Notes: generated from the sequence alone by a model not told the origin. DNA of 64,000 nt from Brachypterus glaber (GCA_958510825.1 OY294047.1:38951229-39015228); one strand, 5' to 3'; shown: positions 1 to 11,402, counted from the first letter of the stretch. A program made the numbers and translations.

Positions 1-255
1 TTCTAATTCGATGAGGTTGTTAATGACGGGATTACAACGATTGGGTGGCAAGCTTTAAACACGTCACTTACGTAATTACGTAGTTACTTTCCATAGATGA
101 AGATAAAGGGTGTTTATTTACATATATAGCATAAAAACCGGCGCTGTAACAGTAGTTTTGTTACATGGTAATAAAGATTACAAAATAGAATTAAATTATA
201 TTATGAAAGAAAATATTATGGCATATCGAACAGAAGAGAAAATTAGAAAAAAAGT
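1..255. other. No gene seen
   Basis: AT-rich sequence with no coding signal that I can support. A short open frame at 110-298 runs into the hairpin and foldback that follow and has no recognisable product. Confidence 0.6.
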
Positions 256-284
256 CAGGACTCTGAATTCGAACCAGAGTCCTG
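256..284. repeat. Short perfect hairpin
   Basis: The arms CAGGACTCTG and CAGAGTCCTG form a 10-bp perfect stem around a 9-nt loop. It lies just outside the left end of foldback element A1. No T-run follows it, so it is not called a terminator. Confidence 0.6.
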
Positions 285-301
285 TTATTCATAATTAAGT
301 A

Positions 302-876
302 TACAGGGTTATTCAGAAATAAGTTCGAGATATTTAAGAGGTGATTCTACGTATATGAAAAAAAGTTCCTATAAAGGTTGGTCCGGAAATGAGTCCTAAT
401 GGAGCTGGGGCCATTCGAAGATGGACATATTGAATGGGGAACAAAAAAAACACCAATAAAATTTTAACGCTGCAGGACGATTCTTCATTTAAAACTAAGC
501 AAAAAAGTAGTCTTTACCAAAACACCTAAATTTAATATTAAAGGAGTAATAGCCTTTTAAAAAGTAACATTTTTAGTGGCAGGAAATGTTACTTCTTCTT
601 AATTGCATTTTTTTGAAAACCATTGCTCCTACAGTGTTACACTATATGACATTTTTTATGTATTTTTACTCAAGGAATCTATATTTTTAGCTCGTCGCTC
701 TAGCTTAAAGGGTACAAAAGTTATTAATTAAAAACATTATTTTTATTGCAATTTTAAAGAGCCGTAGCTCCCTTAGGACTCATTTCCGGACCAACCTTTA
801 CAGGAACTTTTTTTCATATTTTTTAACGTAGAATCACCTCTTAAATTTCTCGAACTTATTTATGAATAACCCTGTA
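302..876. mobile_element. Family A foldback/MITE, complete copy (A1)
   Basis: The ends are inverted repeats of roughly 110 bp, starting TACAGGGTTATTCA on the left and ending in the matching ccctgta on the right. They share the blocks GTGATTCTACGT, AGTTCCTATAAAGG and GGTCCGGAAATGAGTCCTAA. The middle of about 350 bp is not palindromic and matches the interior of the copy at 50747-51381 in the opposite orientation. No transposase is encoded, so it is non-autonomous. The flanking bases (cataattaag and cttaattatg) are themselves inverted, so the true outer boundary may be a little wider. The superfamily is not identified. Confidence 0.75.
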
Positions 877-902
877 TTCTTAATTATGAATAGCAGTATT
901 AA

Positions 903-1438
903 AACACCTAGTTTTACAAAATTAAAACAAAAATAGTAAAGTTTTAAGTAGGGACATATTTTTAAAACTAAAACTTAAAGGGACGTTACTCCTTATGTAT
1001 AATATTATAATTATTTTATTTTAATTATCTGTTTTTACATTAAAACCGACATTTTTATTTCAATATCATCAAGACGTGGCCACCTTAGGCTTCCTGATGT
1101 TGATGGAACAGAGCTCAATCGATTGTTATCAATGCTAATGCCCGGTTACCTCATTAGAGATAAATGTAAATAAATACGTATACGTCCGTCTGTTTATTAA
1201 GCTGGAAAGGAAAGACATGTTTTTAGCCAAAAGCGTTACAACAACTTGCTTATGGATAGAAAAAGAGCCAAATTATTTTAAGGTTATGTTATAAAAGTAT
1301 AATTTAAATAGCAAGCTTAATTTAAAGCCCAAATACTAGGTTAAACAATATATTATATTTCATTTATATTATTTTAAGTTAACCAAAAAAAGACAAATTT
1401 ATTTTTTTTACATTGTCTTAACTATAATATCTTGGGCT
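903..1438. other. No gene seen
   Basis: AT-rich DNA between two MITEs. A slightly GC-richer patch near 1070-1160 has no open frame or recognisable similarity. Confidence 0.5.
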
Positions 1439-1934
1439 TACTCTGATAAAATAGTTTATTTGTGTCAAGTAAATATTTGGTTGGATATGGCCAATTAAAT
1501 TATTTGGTCCTGTCAAATAAACTATTTTATTCCTATTAAAATAGTAAAAGCCAGTGAAAATAGATAAAATGTATAAAATGGAGATAAAAATTAATAGTCT
1601 ATATGAAAATAGCAAAATATTTAAAACAAGTTTGCAAGATGGTATATGGTAGATGGATATAGACAAGGCCTTGTGGCAGATAGATTTTTGAAATGGAATA
1701 TGCAATATTTTTAAATTAAATGTGTTATAAACAGTCTAATGGTTAAAATACCATATAATGTTCCCAGAGATGACTATAAACAATACATAAATAAATAAAC
1801 AAAATTAATAAATCATTTTGAAATTAAATATATATTTACATGAACTAAATATTTATTTCACTCAAATAAAACTTGCTACTCACAACCAAATAATTTAATT
1901 GGCCATAACCAAATAAATCCTTTTTATCAGTGTA
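1439..1934. mobile_element. MITE-like inverted-repeat element
   Basis: The left end TACTCTGATAAAA and the right end (complement TACACTGATAAAA) match, and both are followed by TTATTTG and by a block containing ATGGCCAATTAAATTATTTG. The total is about 496 bp with roughly 60-bp imperfect inverted ends. Its right end abuts the family C copy directly and seems to have replaced that copy's left terminus. Confidence 0.55.
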
Positions 1935-2157
1935 CAAGCAAAATGCACTAAGTCAATTTAGTTGAATCAAACTATTTATTTTTTTTCGACAAGTGGGACA
2001 TCACTGTGTTCAAAAAAATAATTGTGATTTGCAGTAGTTCTTTTTTTCCAAAACTAATTATTACAAAAATTTAAAAACAAAAATGACAGTTAAATTTGTC
2101 AATATCTCAAAACCATGGATGTTTTATGACTTATTGCTTTTTGCTTGTAAGCCCACG
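1935..2157. mobile_element. Family C MITE, left end clipped (C1)
   Basis: It aligns along its whole length with 21087-21335: GTGGGACAT, ATTGTGATTTGC, AATATCTCAAAACCATG and the right end GACTTATTGC...CTTGTAAGCCCACG. The left inverted end begins at CAAGCAAAATGCACTAAGTC and lacks the terminal CGTSGGCTTA. It is non-coding. Confidence 0.65.
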
Positions 2158-2270
2158 AATTAGCGAATTTCAAATCAACAGGAAAAATATTCGAATTGGC
2201 TTCGATATTGTCACATAAGCATTTTAAATTTACTCCTAAAGAACTTGTCAATACGCCTATCCAGAAGCTT

Positions 2271-2303
2271 CATCATCATTATCATCATCATCATCATCAT
2301 CAG
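2271..2303. repeat. (CAT)n microsatellite
   Basis: An almost pure run of CAT/ATC triplets. It makes a histidine run in one frame, but that frame is not a gene. Confidence 0.85.
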
Positions 2304-2395
2304 AAGCGGTGTGGTTATTACCAAGTAATAGCCACGGCACTCAGACCTGAGATCCATTGTGCATGCCGCAGTCATCTAGATGACACATCATTTGA

Positions 2396-2640
2396 TTAAG
2401 ATGATATTTCATGGGGGCAGGCATCTAAAAAGGCGATGATCTGCCCCAATGAAACTTCGACTAAATCGCTAGGTTGCACTGATGGTGAACCTAAATATCG
2501 CAGTCTTTTTTGTGAGAAGACAGGACATTGTCCCAAAATATGGGATGCAGTTTCTTTATCATAGTCGCATCCAGAAGCTTGCATAAGAACATAAAACATA
2601 AGAATGAGATGCCGTGATTGGCTTACAAGATACATGGCGG
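2396..2640 (-). pseudogene. LINE ORF2 C-terminal fragment (R1/Jockey-like)
   Basis: The minus-strand frame ends with a cysteine-histidine knuckle (C-x-x-x-KETASHILGQCP) followed by a block of the type RLRYLGSP...DLVEVSLGQIIAFLDA. This is the arrangement seen at the C-terminus of many R1/Jockey-clade LINE ORF2 proteins, after reverse transcriptase and any RNase H: ETxxHxxxxCP, then RxRxLGS, then a DLxxxSL helix. Upstream on the minus strand (2641-2860) the frame breaks with several stops and only scattered similarity remains. The original protein would bind and reverse transcribe its own RNA; this copy is dead and 5'-truncated. No poly-A tail is obvious downstream. The LINE assignment is firm, the exact clade less so. 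Confidence 0.7.
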
Positions 2641-2940
2641 CACATCAAGCAAAACACCGCATCACATTGATATGTACTATGTTGTTATGCTAGCCTGTGG
2701 ATATGCCCTAAAGTAAACGCCATAAGATTTTCTTGGTCAGTAGGTTATTACCTTTATCTAACAAAATCCACTATAGGAGTTTTCCGTCATAAAAACCTAG
2801 CCTTATTTTCGATGCTGAAGCCTCAAGGCTCACTGTGTTTCAACCACTGGCTTTCATGAAAAAAGTTGAAATCATTCTTTAAGAAATTGTCTTAATAATA
2901 TGTTACTTAATTATTAAAATTAGTTACTTAAATTATTCTA
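2641..2940. other. Possible decayed LINE sequence, no intact gene
   Basis: It continues upstream of the minus-strand LINE fragment at slightly higher GC. It is plausibly more of the same LINE, but it is interrupted in all frames. Confidence 0.35.
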
Positions 2941-3073
2941 GGTTGTTTGACCCAATCATCAACACTAAACTAATTTAAGAATTAAACCAAATTAAATGAA
3001 AAGTGTAAAATATTTCTGACATTTCATTGGTCAAATTATTAGTGAGTTTAGCGTTGTAGTCACTGGGTAAACC
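2941..3073. mobile_element. Family D small MITE (D1)
   Basis: The left end GGTTGTTTGACCCAATCA and the right end (ACTGGGTAAACC) are imperfect inverted repeats. Inside them is AAACTAATTTAAGAATT paired with TAGTGAGTTTAG. A second copy is at 34808-34925 and a partial one near 8600-8675. It is about 130 bp and non-coding. Confidence 0.5.
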
Positions 3074-3409
3074 ATCCATATGGCTGAGAATTTTAAAATT
3101 ATAAGTGAATCGTTTGCAGGGGAGTGAAAAATAATTATTATAATTATGATTATTTTACTTTTTTACGGCCCATCCTAATGATTTTATACGTCTGTCTGTT
3201 AGTACCACCTTTGTTTTTCTTTCTCAAACCAGATACGACTAATATCGATGACATAGCATCCGGTGGATATGTCAACTAGAGCATGGCATACTTTTTTTTG
3301 TCGATTTTAAACTCTTGAATATATTTAAGTTAGTTTACACAATATATTATTAATAATTAAGACAAAACTAAGTAAAAATTGAACCAATGAAATTAAATTT
3401 TACAAATAA
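3074..3409. other. No gene seen
   Basis: AT-rich, with no feature beyond short A/T runs. Confidence 0.5.
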
Positions 3410-3563
3410 GGGAACGTTTAAGTATTACGTAACGCTCCTAGGGGGGAGTGGGGGTTATTTTGGAGTGTTACACCCATGTTAATGGTATAGGAAAATAGCG
3501 TTACAGGGGGGGTGGGGGTCCAAAATGATCAAAATTTGCTTCACGTAATACTTAAACGTTCCC
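3410..3563. mobile_element. Family E MITE (E1)
   Basis: The ends are GGGAACGTTTAAGTATTACG and its complement (cgtaatacttaaacgttccc). The interior has G-rich runs (aggggggagtgggggt; caggggggggtgggggtcc) and CAAAATGATCAAAATTTGC. It is 154 bp. Flanking TAA on both sides may be a short target duplication. It is the reference copy for 7004-7167, 23981-24211, 48064-48190 and 58131-58292. Confidence 0.7.
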
Positions 3564-4769
3564 TAAATCTGATATTTCAATGGTCAAATTCTTAAATAGC
3601 TTAGGGGTAATTATTGGAAAAATCAAGCTTTTAGAATGTAATTTGATATGTTTTAATTAATATGAGTAAATTTAATTAACTATTTATTAGGTTTTAGAAT
3701 ATATACTGTTGAATACATATAGGTAACTACATGTTATTAATTATAAGTAACTGTACAACGTACAGTATACATCAGTACCGGTAATACAGTTTTTACTATT
3801 TTAAATAAAAGTTAATTATATTCAAGCAGTCTCTTTCTTGGACAGCGATGTCTTTAAAATGTTAATTTGTTAAATTTAAATTAGTAAGCCTAATGGCTTA
3901 TTTTCTCATAGGAAGTATTGGTCAAACTACCTTTTTGATATCAGAAGTTAGGTTTCTAACATAATTAAGATATACACAAACAGTTTTCATCGTTTTATTA
4001 TTTAAATTAGAATAAACGGACATTGTCCACATAGTGTAGCAAAACATTTCTACTAAAAATTAATTAACAAGTTCTTTTTTTACCCAAATAAGACAACGAA
4101 AAAGAGGCTTACGTATTTTGAGTGTGAATATTATAAATTTACAACCTTGTTTTTTCAGGTGTCTATTTTCGTAGACTCGTGTCATTAAAAAATACGAAAA
4201 AAATTGCAGGTACCGTAGACGTAGGGGAAGTGGCCTGAGATGACGAAGTGGGTAAGATGACGAATCATCCATAAAAAGCAAACGTCAACAGATGAAGCAA
4301 CAGTTGCAGTATGTGGAACTACCTGACTAAAGCGCCAAATAAGAACGCTAGTGTTATTCCTTCTAAAACGAAGTTGGTCGACGTAGAAGCCATTTTTGTT
4401 TAAATGAGTATGTCATTTTAACTGTACCAACTTTAAATAAAATTTTATGAGTGAGTATTAGCCAGTCTCTGAATTTTTTTATTTATCTGGATTGAGGGAC
4501 TGTCTGGATTTTTCCATACTCTCACTTTTGGTCCTTTTTTGGACTGTCTTGGATTTGAATTTTCTACACTTTCCCATTTTTTTTCTTCCTAATGTGGTAA
4601 TTTTTCTACCATTTACTTACCTTTTAATTGCATCTTTATCTGAAATATAAAATAAAATATATTAATAAAATATAAAAAATACACAAACACACAAGTAACG
4701 TTAAATGACCATAAATGGAAAAAAGAGGTAATCAATGTCTAGTTTTTCGTTCGAATAAATGGTTTTCAA
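3564..4769. other. No gene seen
   Basis: AT-rich. A patch at 4205-4270 contains two GATGACGAA copies, and 4478-4560 carries two related GGACTGTCTTGGATTT-like phrases. Nothing codes. Confidence 0.5.
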
Positions 4770-4829
4770 GTAACGTAATAATACGTAAAGTAATTATAGG
4801 TAACGTAATTATACGTAAAGTAATTATAT
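4770..4829. repeat. 30-bp tandem repeat, two copies
   Basis: GTAACGTAATWATACGTAAA is the start of a 30-bp unit present at 4770-4799 and 4800-4829 with one or two differences. Confidence 0.75.
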
Positions 4830-5460
4830 GAGGCAGTGACATCAAATAATTACCTATAGAATTAATTCCGTTTTATTTTAAGTTTTTATATTTACCATTA
4901 GAATTATAAGAAATTTTAAGAAACGTCAATTTATAGGTTAAGAAATGATGAATTGACGATTTCCTTAAAATTTTAAATAAAACTGGAAAATCCACCATAT
5001 AACTTTACACATATTAATTAAAAAACAACATTTATATAAACTACGGAGTAACCTAAAATTTGTTCTGTAAATAAATAGCTGTGGTTAGGAAAATTATCTA
5101 ACATTAAATGTTTGCGAAACGTTTTATTTGACACATCATTAATTTAAGTTTAATGCAATTTATTTCAAAGCTCACACAAACTCAACTCAATTAATTAAAC
5201 AATTTAAGGAAGTATGTGAAATTATACAGTTTTATTTACCTTCTTACAAGGGTACGTCTTGGCCAAAATAATGAGGTTGCAAAATGTTTGCTATTAGTAG
5301 TCTACTACAATTATATGAGGTTATGTGACTTTTTCTAGATACGCTGTTCACAAGTACTACACTGTAAAAACTGCATATAAAATATTGTAAAAATACATGA
5401 AATTACATAGTACGGAATAGTAAATTTACTATTCTGGACTATGCATAATTCATGAATTTA
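4830..5460. other. No gene seen
   Basis: AT-rich. Around 5359 there is an ACACTGTAAAAA phrase like the ends of the MITE at 50174-50648, and 5405-5450 holds a GACTATGCA phrase related to the tandem units at 6129-6265. Confidence 0.45.
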
Positions 5461-5507
5461 TGTAAAAGAATGTAAAAGAATGTAAAAGAATGTAAAAGAA
5501 TGTAAAA
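5461..5507. repeat. 10-bp minisatellite (TGTAAAAGAA)n
   Basis: About 4.7 perfect head-to-tail copies of TGTAAAAGAA. Confidence 0.9.
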
Positions 5508-5857
5508 AAATATATTTACATTGATTTACATATTTTTACTTAATTTTACAATGTCGTGCTGTTATTTTAAGACGCGTGTGGGCTTTGAATAACCAAGAAG
5601 GCCACGCATCATGAGACGGAATGTTTAATATTGTTATTATTAGAGAGATAGCGACGCATGCTGCTAGGTTAAAGTGTTTAAAGTGTAAAAAAGGTAAATA
5701 TTATTTATGTACGATATTTAAATGCTTTATTTGTGGCCTAAAATTTACATTCATTATAAATTACGATCTTTATCAACCAATAGATCTTTAAAGAAAGATG
5801 TAAGCAGTTTATACTCGTATTAAATCGTTTGGTTTATTAAAAAAAATGAACTTTACC
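5508..5857. other. No gene seen
   Basis: AT-rich, with no coding or structural signal. Confidence 0.5.
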
Positions 5858-5983
5858 CTACGATATTTGAAAAAAGCTTTGACACAGACTTGTAATTTGG
5901 AACAAACATTTTCTAAGTAGTATATATTTTTTTTCAAATTTCAAAAAAAGTCTTTATGTCAAAGCGTTCCTAAAATATCATAG
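5858..5983. mobile_element. Short inverted-repeat element
   Basis: CTACGATATTT...GCTTTGACA on the left pairs with TGTCAAAGC...AAATATCATAG on the right, giving about 33-bp imperfect inverted ends around a 60-bp AT-rich middle. Probably a small MITE; no second copy was found here. Confidence 0.45.
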
Positions 5984-6128
5984 TGTTTAAGTTGTTTTAA
6001 AAGCACTTTTAATATGTATGTTATTTTTTTAAAAAAATTTTAAACACACCATAAGTATTGTAGGCAAATATAAAAAAAAATCGTTCAAGCTGATCGTTTT
6101 TTTTACGCTTGTTTTTATAATAAAAAGT

Positions 6129-6265
6129 ATATGCAAAATATTACCATTCTGGACTATGTAATTATTACCGTTCCGGTCTATGCAAAATATTACCATTATG
6201 GACTATGTAATTTTTACTGTTCCGGTCTATGCAAAACATTACCATTACGGACTATGTAATTTACT
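6129..6265. repeat. ~50-bp tandem repeat, three units
   Basis: Units start at 6129, 6179 and 6228 with TATGCAAAAYATTACCATT and contain GGACTATGTAATT and GTTCCGGTC. Periods are 50 and 49 bp. The units differ by a few substitutions. Confidence 0.8.
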
Positions 6266-6713
6266 GTAATTTATTTTTACCGTATACCACAATAATACAA
6301 TTAATAAATTATTACTGATAATAAATACTTATAAATGTCATACCTATTGTGGCGAAAAATACTTCGAGGCCCACCCTTGATGCCAGCCCCCTTCAAGTCA
6401 CTTTTTATCAGAAAAGCGCGACAATAATAAAGCTTCCAGATATTCTTTCGTATCCGGGAAATGAAAAACTTGCTAGATGGATAAATGGAGTTTTGTGCAG
6501 TATACTATTTATTGAGTTTGTAAAAAAACGATAAGGCGGCTGTTCATAGAAAAAATACAGTAAGATTTTTTTTATAAAAGTTAAATTGGTAAGTTAAATA
6601 CTTTTAGGAAAAGGTAAATTTAATAAGAAATTCATGTTCAATCATGATGCTCTAATTCACATCATCATCTGCCTCTTCTTCGCCTTCTTTTTTCTTAATT
6701 TTTTTCAATTTGA
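6266..6713. other. No gene seen
   Basis: A 61-residue open frame at 6349-6534 shows no recognisable motif. The remainder is AT-rich. Confidence 0.45.
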
Positions 6714-6833
6714 CTCTTCTTCTTTTTCTTCTTCTTCTTCTTCTTTTTCTTCTACTTCTACTTCTTCTTATTCTTCTTCTACTTCTTCTTTTTCTTCTTC
6801 TTCTTCTTTTTCTTCTTCTTTTTCTTCTTCTTT
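6714..6833. repeat. (TTC)n microsatellite, about 120 bp
   Basis: A degenerate TTC/TTTTC polypyrimidine tract. The serine-, leucine- and arginine-rich frames over it on both strands are artefacts of the repeat. Confidence 0.9.
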
Positions 6834-7003
6834 TGCACAAGCCAATAATTTATTTACGAAATAAAAGACCAATTCCACAGAATTGGTTTGTTTTTATTTT
6901 CATGCTTTTTTACAAAAGGCTTATTAATTGATTTTTTTTTCACTTGCAGAATAAAATTAGGTAATAATCTAATAAGTTATTACAAAAATGTTTAAAGAAC
7001 TTT

Positions 7004-7167
7004 GGGAAAGTTGAAGTAATACGTAATGCAAATTTTGATCATTTTGAACCCTCAGCCACCCCCCCCCCCCCTTCTGTGAGGCTATTTTCCTATACCATTA
7101 ACATGGGCGTCACACTCCAAAATGACCCCCACCCCCTGGGAGCGTTACGTAATACTTAAATGTTCCC
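7004..7167. mobile_element. Family E MITE (E2)
   Basis: The left end GGGAAAGTTGAAGTAATACG is diverged and the right end (cgtaatacttaaatgttccc) is good. The interior is inverted relative to E1: AAATTTTGATCATTTTG, a run of Cs, CTATTTTCCTATACCATTAA and CCAAAATGACC. Confidence 0.65.
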
Positions 7168-7362
7168 TTTTCTAGTTAGTTATCACTAACATTTTCAGTA
7201 AAATTAATAATTAATTTTATTTAATTTCAAAAGCGCCATCTAGTTTCTTAGCTTTTCTTAAAAATAAGTGTAAAACGTGAATTTGACTTAAATAAAAAAT
7301 ACTTTATGAGAAAGAACAGAAAAAAATAGGTAGCAACAATTTTATTCAAATACAACTAGTTG

Positions 7363-8520
7363 TACAGGGTGTATTTGAAATAGAGTAGGAAATTTTAACA
7401 GGTGATTCTACATCATAAAATATGACAAAAAGTTCCTATAAACATATGTCTAAAAATGCGTCATAAGGGAGCTACGCCCCTTTGAAATTGGCTAAAAAAA
7501 ATCGGTTTTTATTTAATAACTCAGGAACCCTTTGAGATATGTTAACGAGGTTTTGCACGTGAATTAATCCTGATAAGGCCCATCTTTGTATGTCATTTTC
7601 ACGTACTTATTTAAACCAGGGGTGTGCGAAACGGGGGGCCTTATCAGTTTTTTGTCCCAAACTTTTTTCTGTGTAACTTTTTTGCAATTTTATTTTTGAA
7701 ATATGATTCCTCAAGTCAAAATACATGAAAAAGGCACTCTTGTTGTAATACTGTAGGATTAACCGTTTTCGAGAAAAGTTCATTTGAAGGTGAAATTTCA
7801 CGGTTCGAGGACGAAAAATTAAATACTAAAATGTCGAAAAAAAAATTTTATGATGCAATGTTATTCTACATCAAAAAAGTTTCCATACATGTAGGTCGAA
7901 AGAACGCTTTTAAAGCTACCGTAGCCCTTTAAAAATGGTGCATATTTAGGAGACCATATTGATTTTTGGAAGTACCTGTATATGAGGTTTTTTTCTTAGT
8001 TTTTAATGTACATTCGCCCTGCATCATTAAAATTTTGGTTTTCAACATTTTAGTATTTAATTTTTCGTCCTCGAACCGTGGAATTTCACCTTCAAATTAA
8101 TTTTTCTCGAAAACGGTTAATCCTACAGTATTACAACAAGAGTACCTTTTTTATGTATTTTGACCTGAGGAATCATATTTCAGAAATAAAATTGCAAAAA
8201 AGTTACACAGAAAAAAGTTTGGGACAAAAAACTGATAAGCCCCCCCCCCCCGTTTCGCACACCCCTGGTTAAAATAAGTACATGAAAATAACACATAAAA
8301 ACGGGCCTTGGTAGGATTAGTTGATGTGCAAAACCTCGTTGATATATCTCAAAGGGTTCCTGAGTTATTAAATAAAAACCGATTTTTTTAGCCACTTTCA
8401 AAGGGGCGTAGCTCCCTTATGACGCATTTTTAGACATATGTTTATAGGAACTTGTTGTCATATTTTATGATGTAGAATCATCTGTTAAAATTTCCGACGC
8501 TATTTCAAATACACCGTGTA
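7363..8520. mobile_element. Long palindromic foldback, family A relative (A2)
   Basis: Two arms of roughly 475 bp (7363-7838 and 8044-8520) are inverted copies, more than 90% identical by eye, around a 205-bp spacer. The ends are TACAGGGTGTATTTG and its near-complement. The arms share with A1, A3 and A4 the order GGTGATTCTAC, AAGTTCCTATAAA, GGGAGCTACG, CCCAAACTTTTTT. The two open frames over the arms (7607-7801 and 8078-8272) are mirror images of one non-coding sequence. TAGTT flanks both sides and may be a target duplication. Confidence 0.75.
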
Positions 8521-9045
8521 TAGTTAACTATAAACAGACAGTTCTTAACTTAACCACAGGCACTGCAAAAGTATTATGAAGCCATCTAGTAATTTTTAAT
8601 TATGTAAATTTGTTAATTTAATTTGAGGAAATTAGTAGTTTAGTTAGTTTAATGGTAATGATTGGATAAACTATCCTTTAAGTTTTTTTTTTGTTTTTGT
8701 ATTTAAATAAAATTCAAACCCATAAATTCCTTATACCTTATTTTAGCCTGGACATTCGAAGGGATGCTATGTGTATTCGAATCGCGTTTGCTGGAAGGGG
8801 TTTGCGACAGCATGGCGGCGAATGTCACATTGCTCATTCTTTGTGCACTCAGCACATTTTAAAATGTATCAACCCTCTATAAAATTACAATAAGATATGT
8901 CTGATACTACATCGTGCATTTTATATATCGTCAAGGACGCTTTGATTCTTGGATATCGGACACTTGTTAGAGGTCCGGTGCAACGTTTTCTAAATGGACT
9001 TCTTGGCTTTTGCCTTCTCCTACCTATCTTGATTTCAAAAGAGTT
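8521..9045. other. Partial family D arm and GC-richer stretch, no gene recognised
   Basis: A diverged piece of family D lies near 8600-8675. From 8740 to 9000 GC rises and short open frames occur on the plus strand (8691-8882, 8897-9169), but I recognise no domain. Confidence 0.35.
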
Positions 9046-9147
9046 CCATATTTCGTGGATTCAAAACAAAAAAGTGGCATATTTCACGAAAAAAGTTGCA
9101 TACTTCGTGGATTCAAATACAAAAGTTGCATATTTCGTGAAATGGTG
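9046..9147. repeat. Short direct repeats with ATATTTCGTGGATTC
   Basis: The phrases CATATTTCGTGGATTCAAA, CATATTTCACGAAAAAAGTT, CATACTTCGTGGATTCAAA and CATATTTCGTGAAATGG follow one another at about 27-33 bp spacing, giving four diverged units. Confidence 0.6.
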
Positions 9148-9473
9148 GGACTCTTTTTTTAGTCAATAACTTTTTCGTCGCCCCCATGAAATCTTCTTCG
9201 CTACGGCGGATGATTGCAAGTATTTTTGATTCTGGATTTTTTATAGTTTTGCTTTTTGAGCTAGATCCTTTATAAAGAATGTCATGCATAGAATCGTTTT
9301 AGGCCTATATTTTAATTTAAAAAAATTTATTAAAAATTTTTATAATAATTTTTATTATTGAGGTAAAATAATTTTTTTTAAGGGGCCACTACAAGCACGG
9401 TCAAGGTAAGGATAACATGAGGGATATGGTCCCCTCTCGACCTATAATTTACTCAAAATTTGTATATTTTTTG
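9148..9473. other. No gene seen
   Basis: AT-rich, with a TTTATTATT-rich core near 9320-9370. Confidence 0.5.
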
Positions 9474-9795
9474 CAAGGGCGTAGATCTTTTTCTTCTATG
9501 GGGGGGTAATACCCAGGGCCGGCCTTTCAAGCCTCAAATTTGGCGCCCCTAGCAAAAGAAAAAACACCCTAAAATAAAGCTTTGTGCACCTACAAAAATA
9601 AATGCCCCCTAAAAAATACTCTAAGACAAAAGCTTTGTCCCTGACGGTTTCTACCAAACTTGGCGCCCAAAAAAATACCAACAAGAAAAAAAACTGTCCC
9701 TGACGGTTTCTACCAGACGGCGCCCTGCAAACAAAATTGGTGCCCACGCCTATGGGGGGTAATTACCCCCATTACCCCCCTCATCTACGCCCTTG
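9474..9795. mobile_element. MITE with CAAGGGCGTAGAT ends (F1)
   Basis: CAAGGGCGTAGATC at the left and GATCTACGCCCTTG-like at the right form a short terminal inverted repeat. The right part ggggggtaattaccccc is a self-complementary block shared with 60553-60675. The middle holds two direct copies of GTCCCTGACGGTTTCTACCA (about 9637 and 9690), each linked to an arginine-coding-like phrase, so something has been captured or duplicated inside. Confidence 0.65.
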
Positions 9796-11221
9796 ATTTT
9801 TTGAGCGTTTGGATGTAAAATTCATATTTCTTTTAGTTATTTGAATAACCGTGCCCCCTTTGAAAGGATACCCCCACTCGAATGCGATATGACCGTCCCT
9901 GGACACCTGCGCGCATACGGTGAGCTTAAATTATTTTGAGGGGTAGATCTATCTGGTCTGTCTTATCTGCCTAATAAATAAAACTGAGGATAACGCTAAG
10001 GAAGATTAAGCACAAAAAATAAATTCTAACAAAAAAAATTGTCTCTTTTAAGGATTTCTATACTCATGGAGTAATGGGATAATACTTAACTAACTTTGTA
10101 TAACGCCATTTAGTTAAAATAGAGTAAATAATATTTCTTGTACTGCTTGAACAACATTATGATATTTTTCTAAAAATGGTCTTACGAAAAAGTTTCACCC
10201 AATATTTATCGAGTTGTTGTAAAGAAAATTTAATTAATTACATTTTTAACTAAATGAATATAATATTTTTAAATTTTGGAAAATATTTGTTAATAAACAT
10301 TTTGAATTGGGCCTGGTTGAGGTTCTTATAATTATTTATCGTTTGTGATTTCTAACTACCTGAAATTATATTTTTCGTCTGTAATATTTTATATAGGTAT
10401 GGTCATTATGATTTTTATGTGGTGCTTAATAAAGAAGGCCTTTAGAGAAGAGTATCAACTCTTTAATCTTCTTTGTATAAACACAGACACAGAAAAACTG
10501 CAATAAATTGTTACAAACATACACAAATCTATATTACTGTTCTCTACGGATACTGCATTTTATGCCAGCTAAACGTTTAGGTCAAATGACTTTATTTACC
10601 TAGTATACAATATTAGGGTCTTACCATTGAAAGTTAGGTTAAATTAAAGTTAGGTTTTCTTTGACTGCGCTGCTCTGCGCATCGGCCAAAAAGCATATCT
10701 CGAGTTGGAAATGTCATTTTCGTATGAGGTAATATACTATTATTGGCAACTGTATATGTAATATATACATTACATGTATTAATAAAGTTTGGGAAGTACG
10801 TGATTTCTTGTCACACTGTTTTCCACTTCTTGACCTGACCTGTAATGAAAAATAGAGACCAGTAAACTAACTGTTACTGGTCTGCAATTTAAATCATTAA
10901 TTTCCGCTAGATAGCGCTACCGATTAAAATATCATTATTATTGTTTAAAGCAAGATGGCTGAACTGCTATTTTCATGAAAACCACGAATATAATCAAACA
11001 CATTTCGTTTAAAATACTGAAATGTACAGTTTTAGTAGTTAATGTTTTTTACTTTTGAGTCTGAGAAGGATAATAAATGTTATAAACGGTGAGCTATCAA
11101 CAAATGTTTTTTGTGGTTGTTTATTTAGGTTACGCGTATGTGGAACTTCAGTTTTATATAATTGTGATTTTCTTGTGAAATGCAGAAACAAATATTTGTG
11201 GTAAATATGAAAACAACTAAA
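9796..11221. other. No gene seen
   Basis: 1.4 kb of mostly AT-rich sequence. Small GC-richer patches at 9840-9960 and 10660-10690 have no frame of note. I see no repeat shared with the rest of the window. Confidence 0.45.
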
Positions 11222-11402
11222 AAACTAAGTATTATAGTATTATTTTCTTCATCTGAATTCAAACATCTAGCTTTCAAAAAAAAATTTAAATAAAAAAGTT
11301 GCGAATTAAATAGTATACAGGTATCCCATAAAATGGTACTTTTCCTCGACCTATAAATGGTCTCGGAAGAGTACTATTTCCGAGTCCACCTGTAATCTAC
11401 TA
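11222..11402 (-). mobile_element. Family G hairpin element (G1)
   Basis: It matches 33509-33722 in reverse complement: TAGTATACAGG, GGTACTTTTCCTCGACC, TATAAATGGTCTCGG, AGTACTATTTCCGAG and a tail ending in AATTCAAACATCTAG. The core folds through GGTACTTTTCC paired with GGAAGAGTACT. This copy lacks 34 bp that G2 has in the loop. Confidence 0.6.

Noticed and set aside
256..284. Transcription terminator
   Set aside because: A stem-loop alone, without T-run, in eukaryotic repeat-rich DNA gives no reason to call one.
2196..2399. Frame with a histidine run
   Set aside because: The run is the CAT microsatellite and the rest shows no similarity or codon bias.
5461..6265. CRISPR-like regular repeats
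   Set aside because: These are head-to-tail minisatellites with no unique spacers, in a eukaryotic sequence.
6634..6931. Overlapping Ser-, Leu- and Arg-rich frames on both strands
   Set aside because: They are read straight off the TTC microsatellite and have no independent coding signal.
7607..8272. Two similar 64-residue frames on opposite strands
   Set aside because: They are the two arms of a palindromic element, not a gene pair.
8897..9169. 90-codon plus-strand frame as a gene
   Set aside because: Its second half is the short direct repeat at 9046-9147 and no domain is visible.
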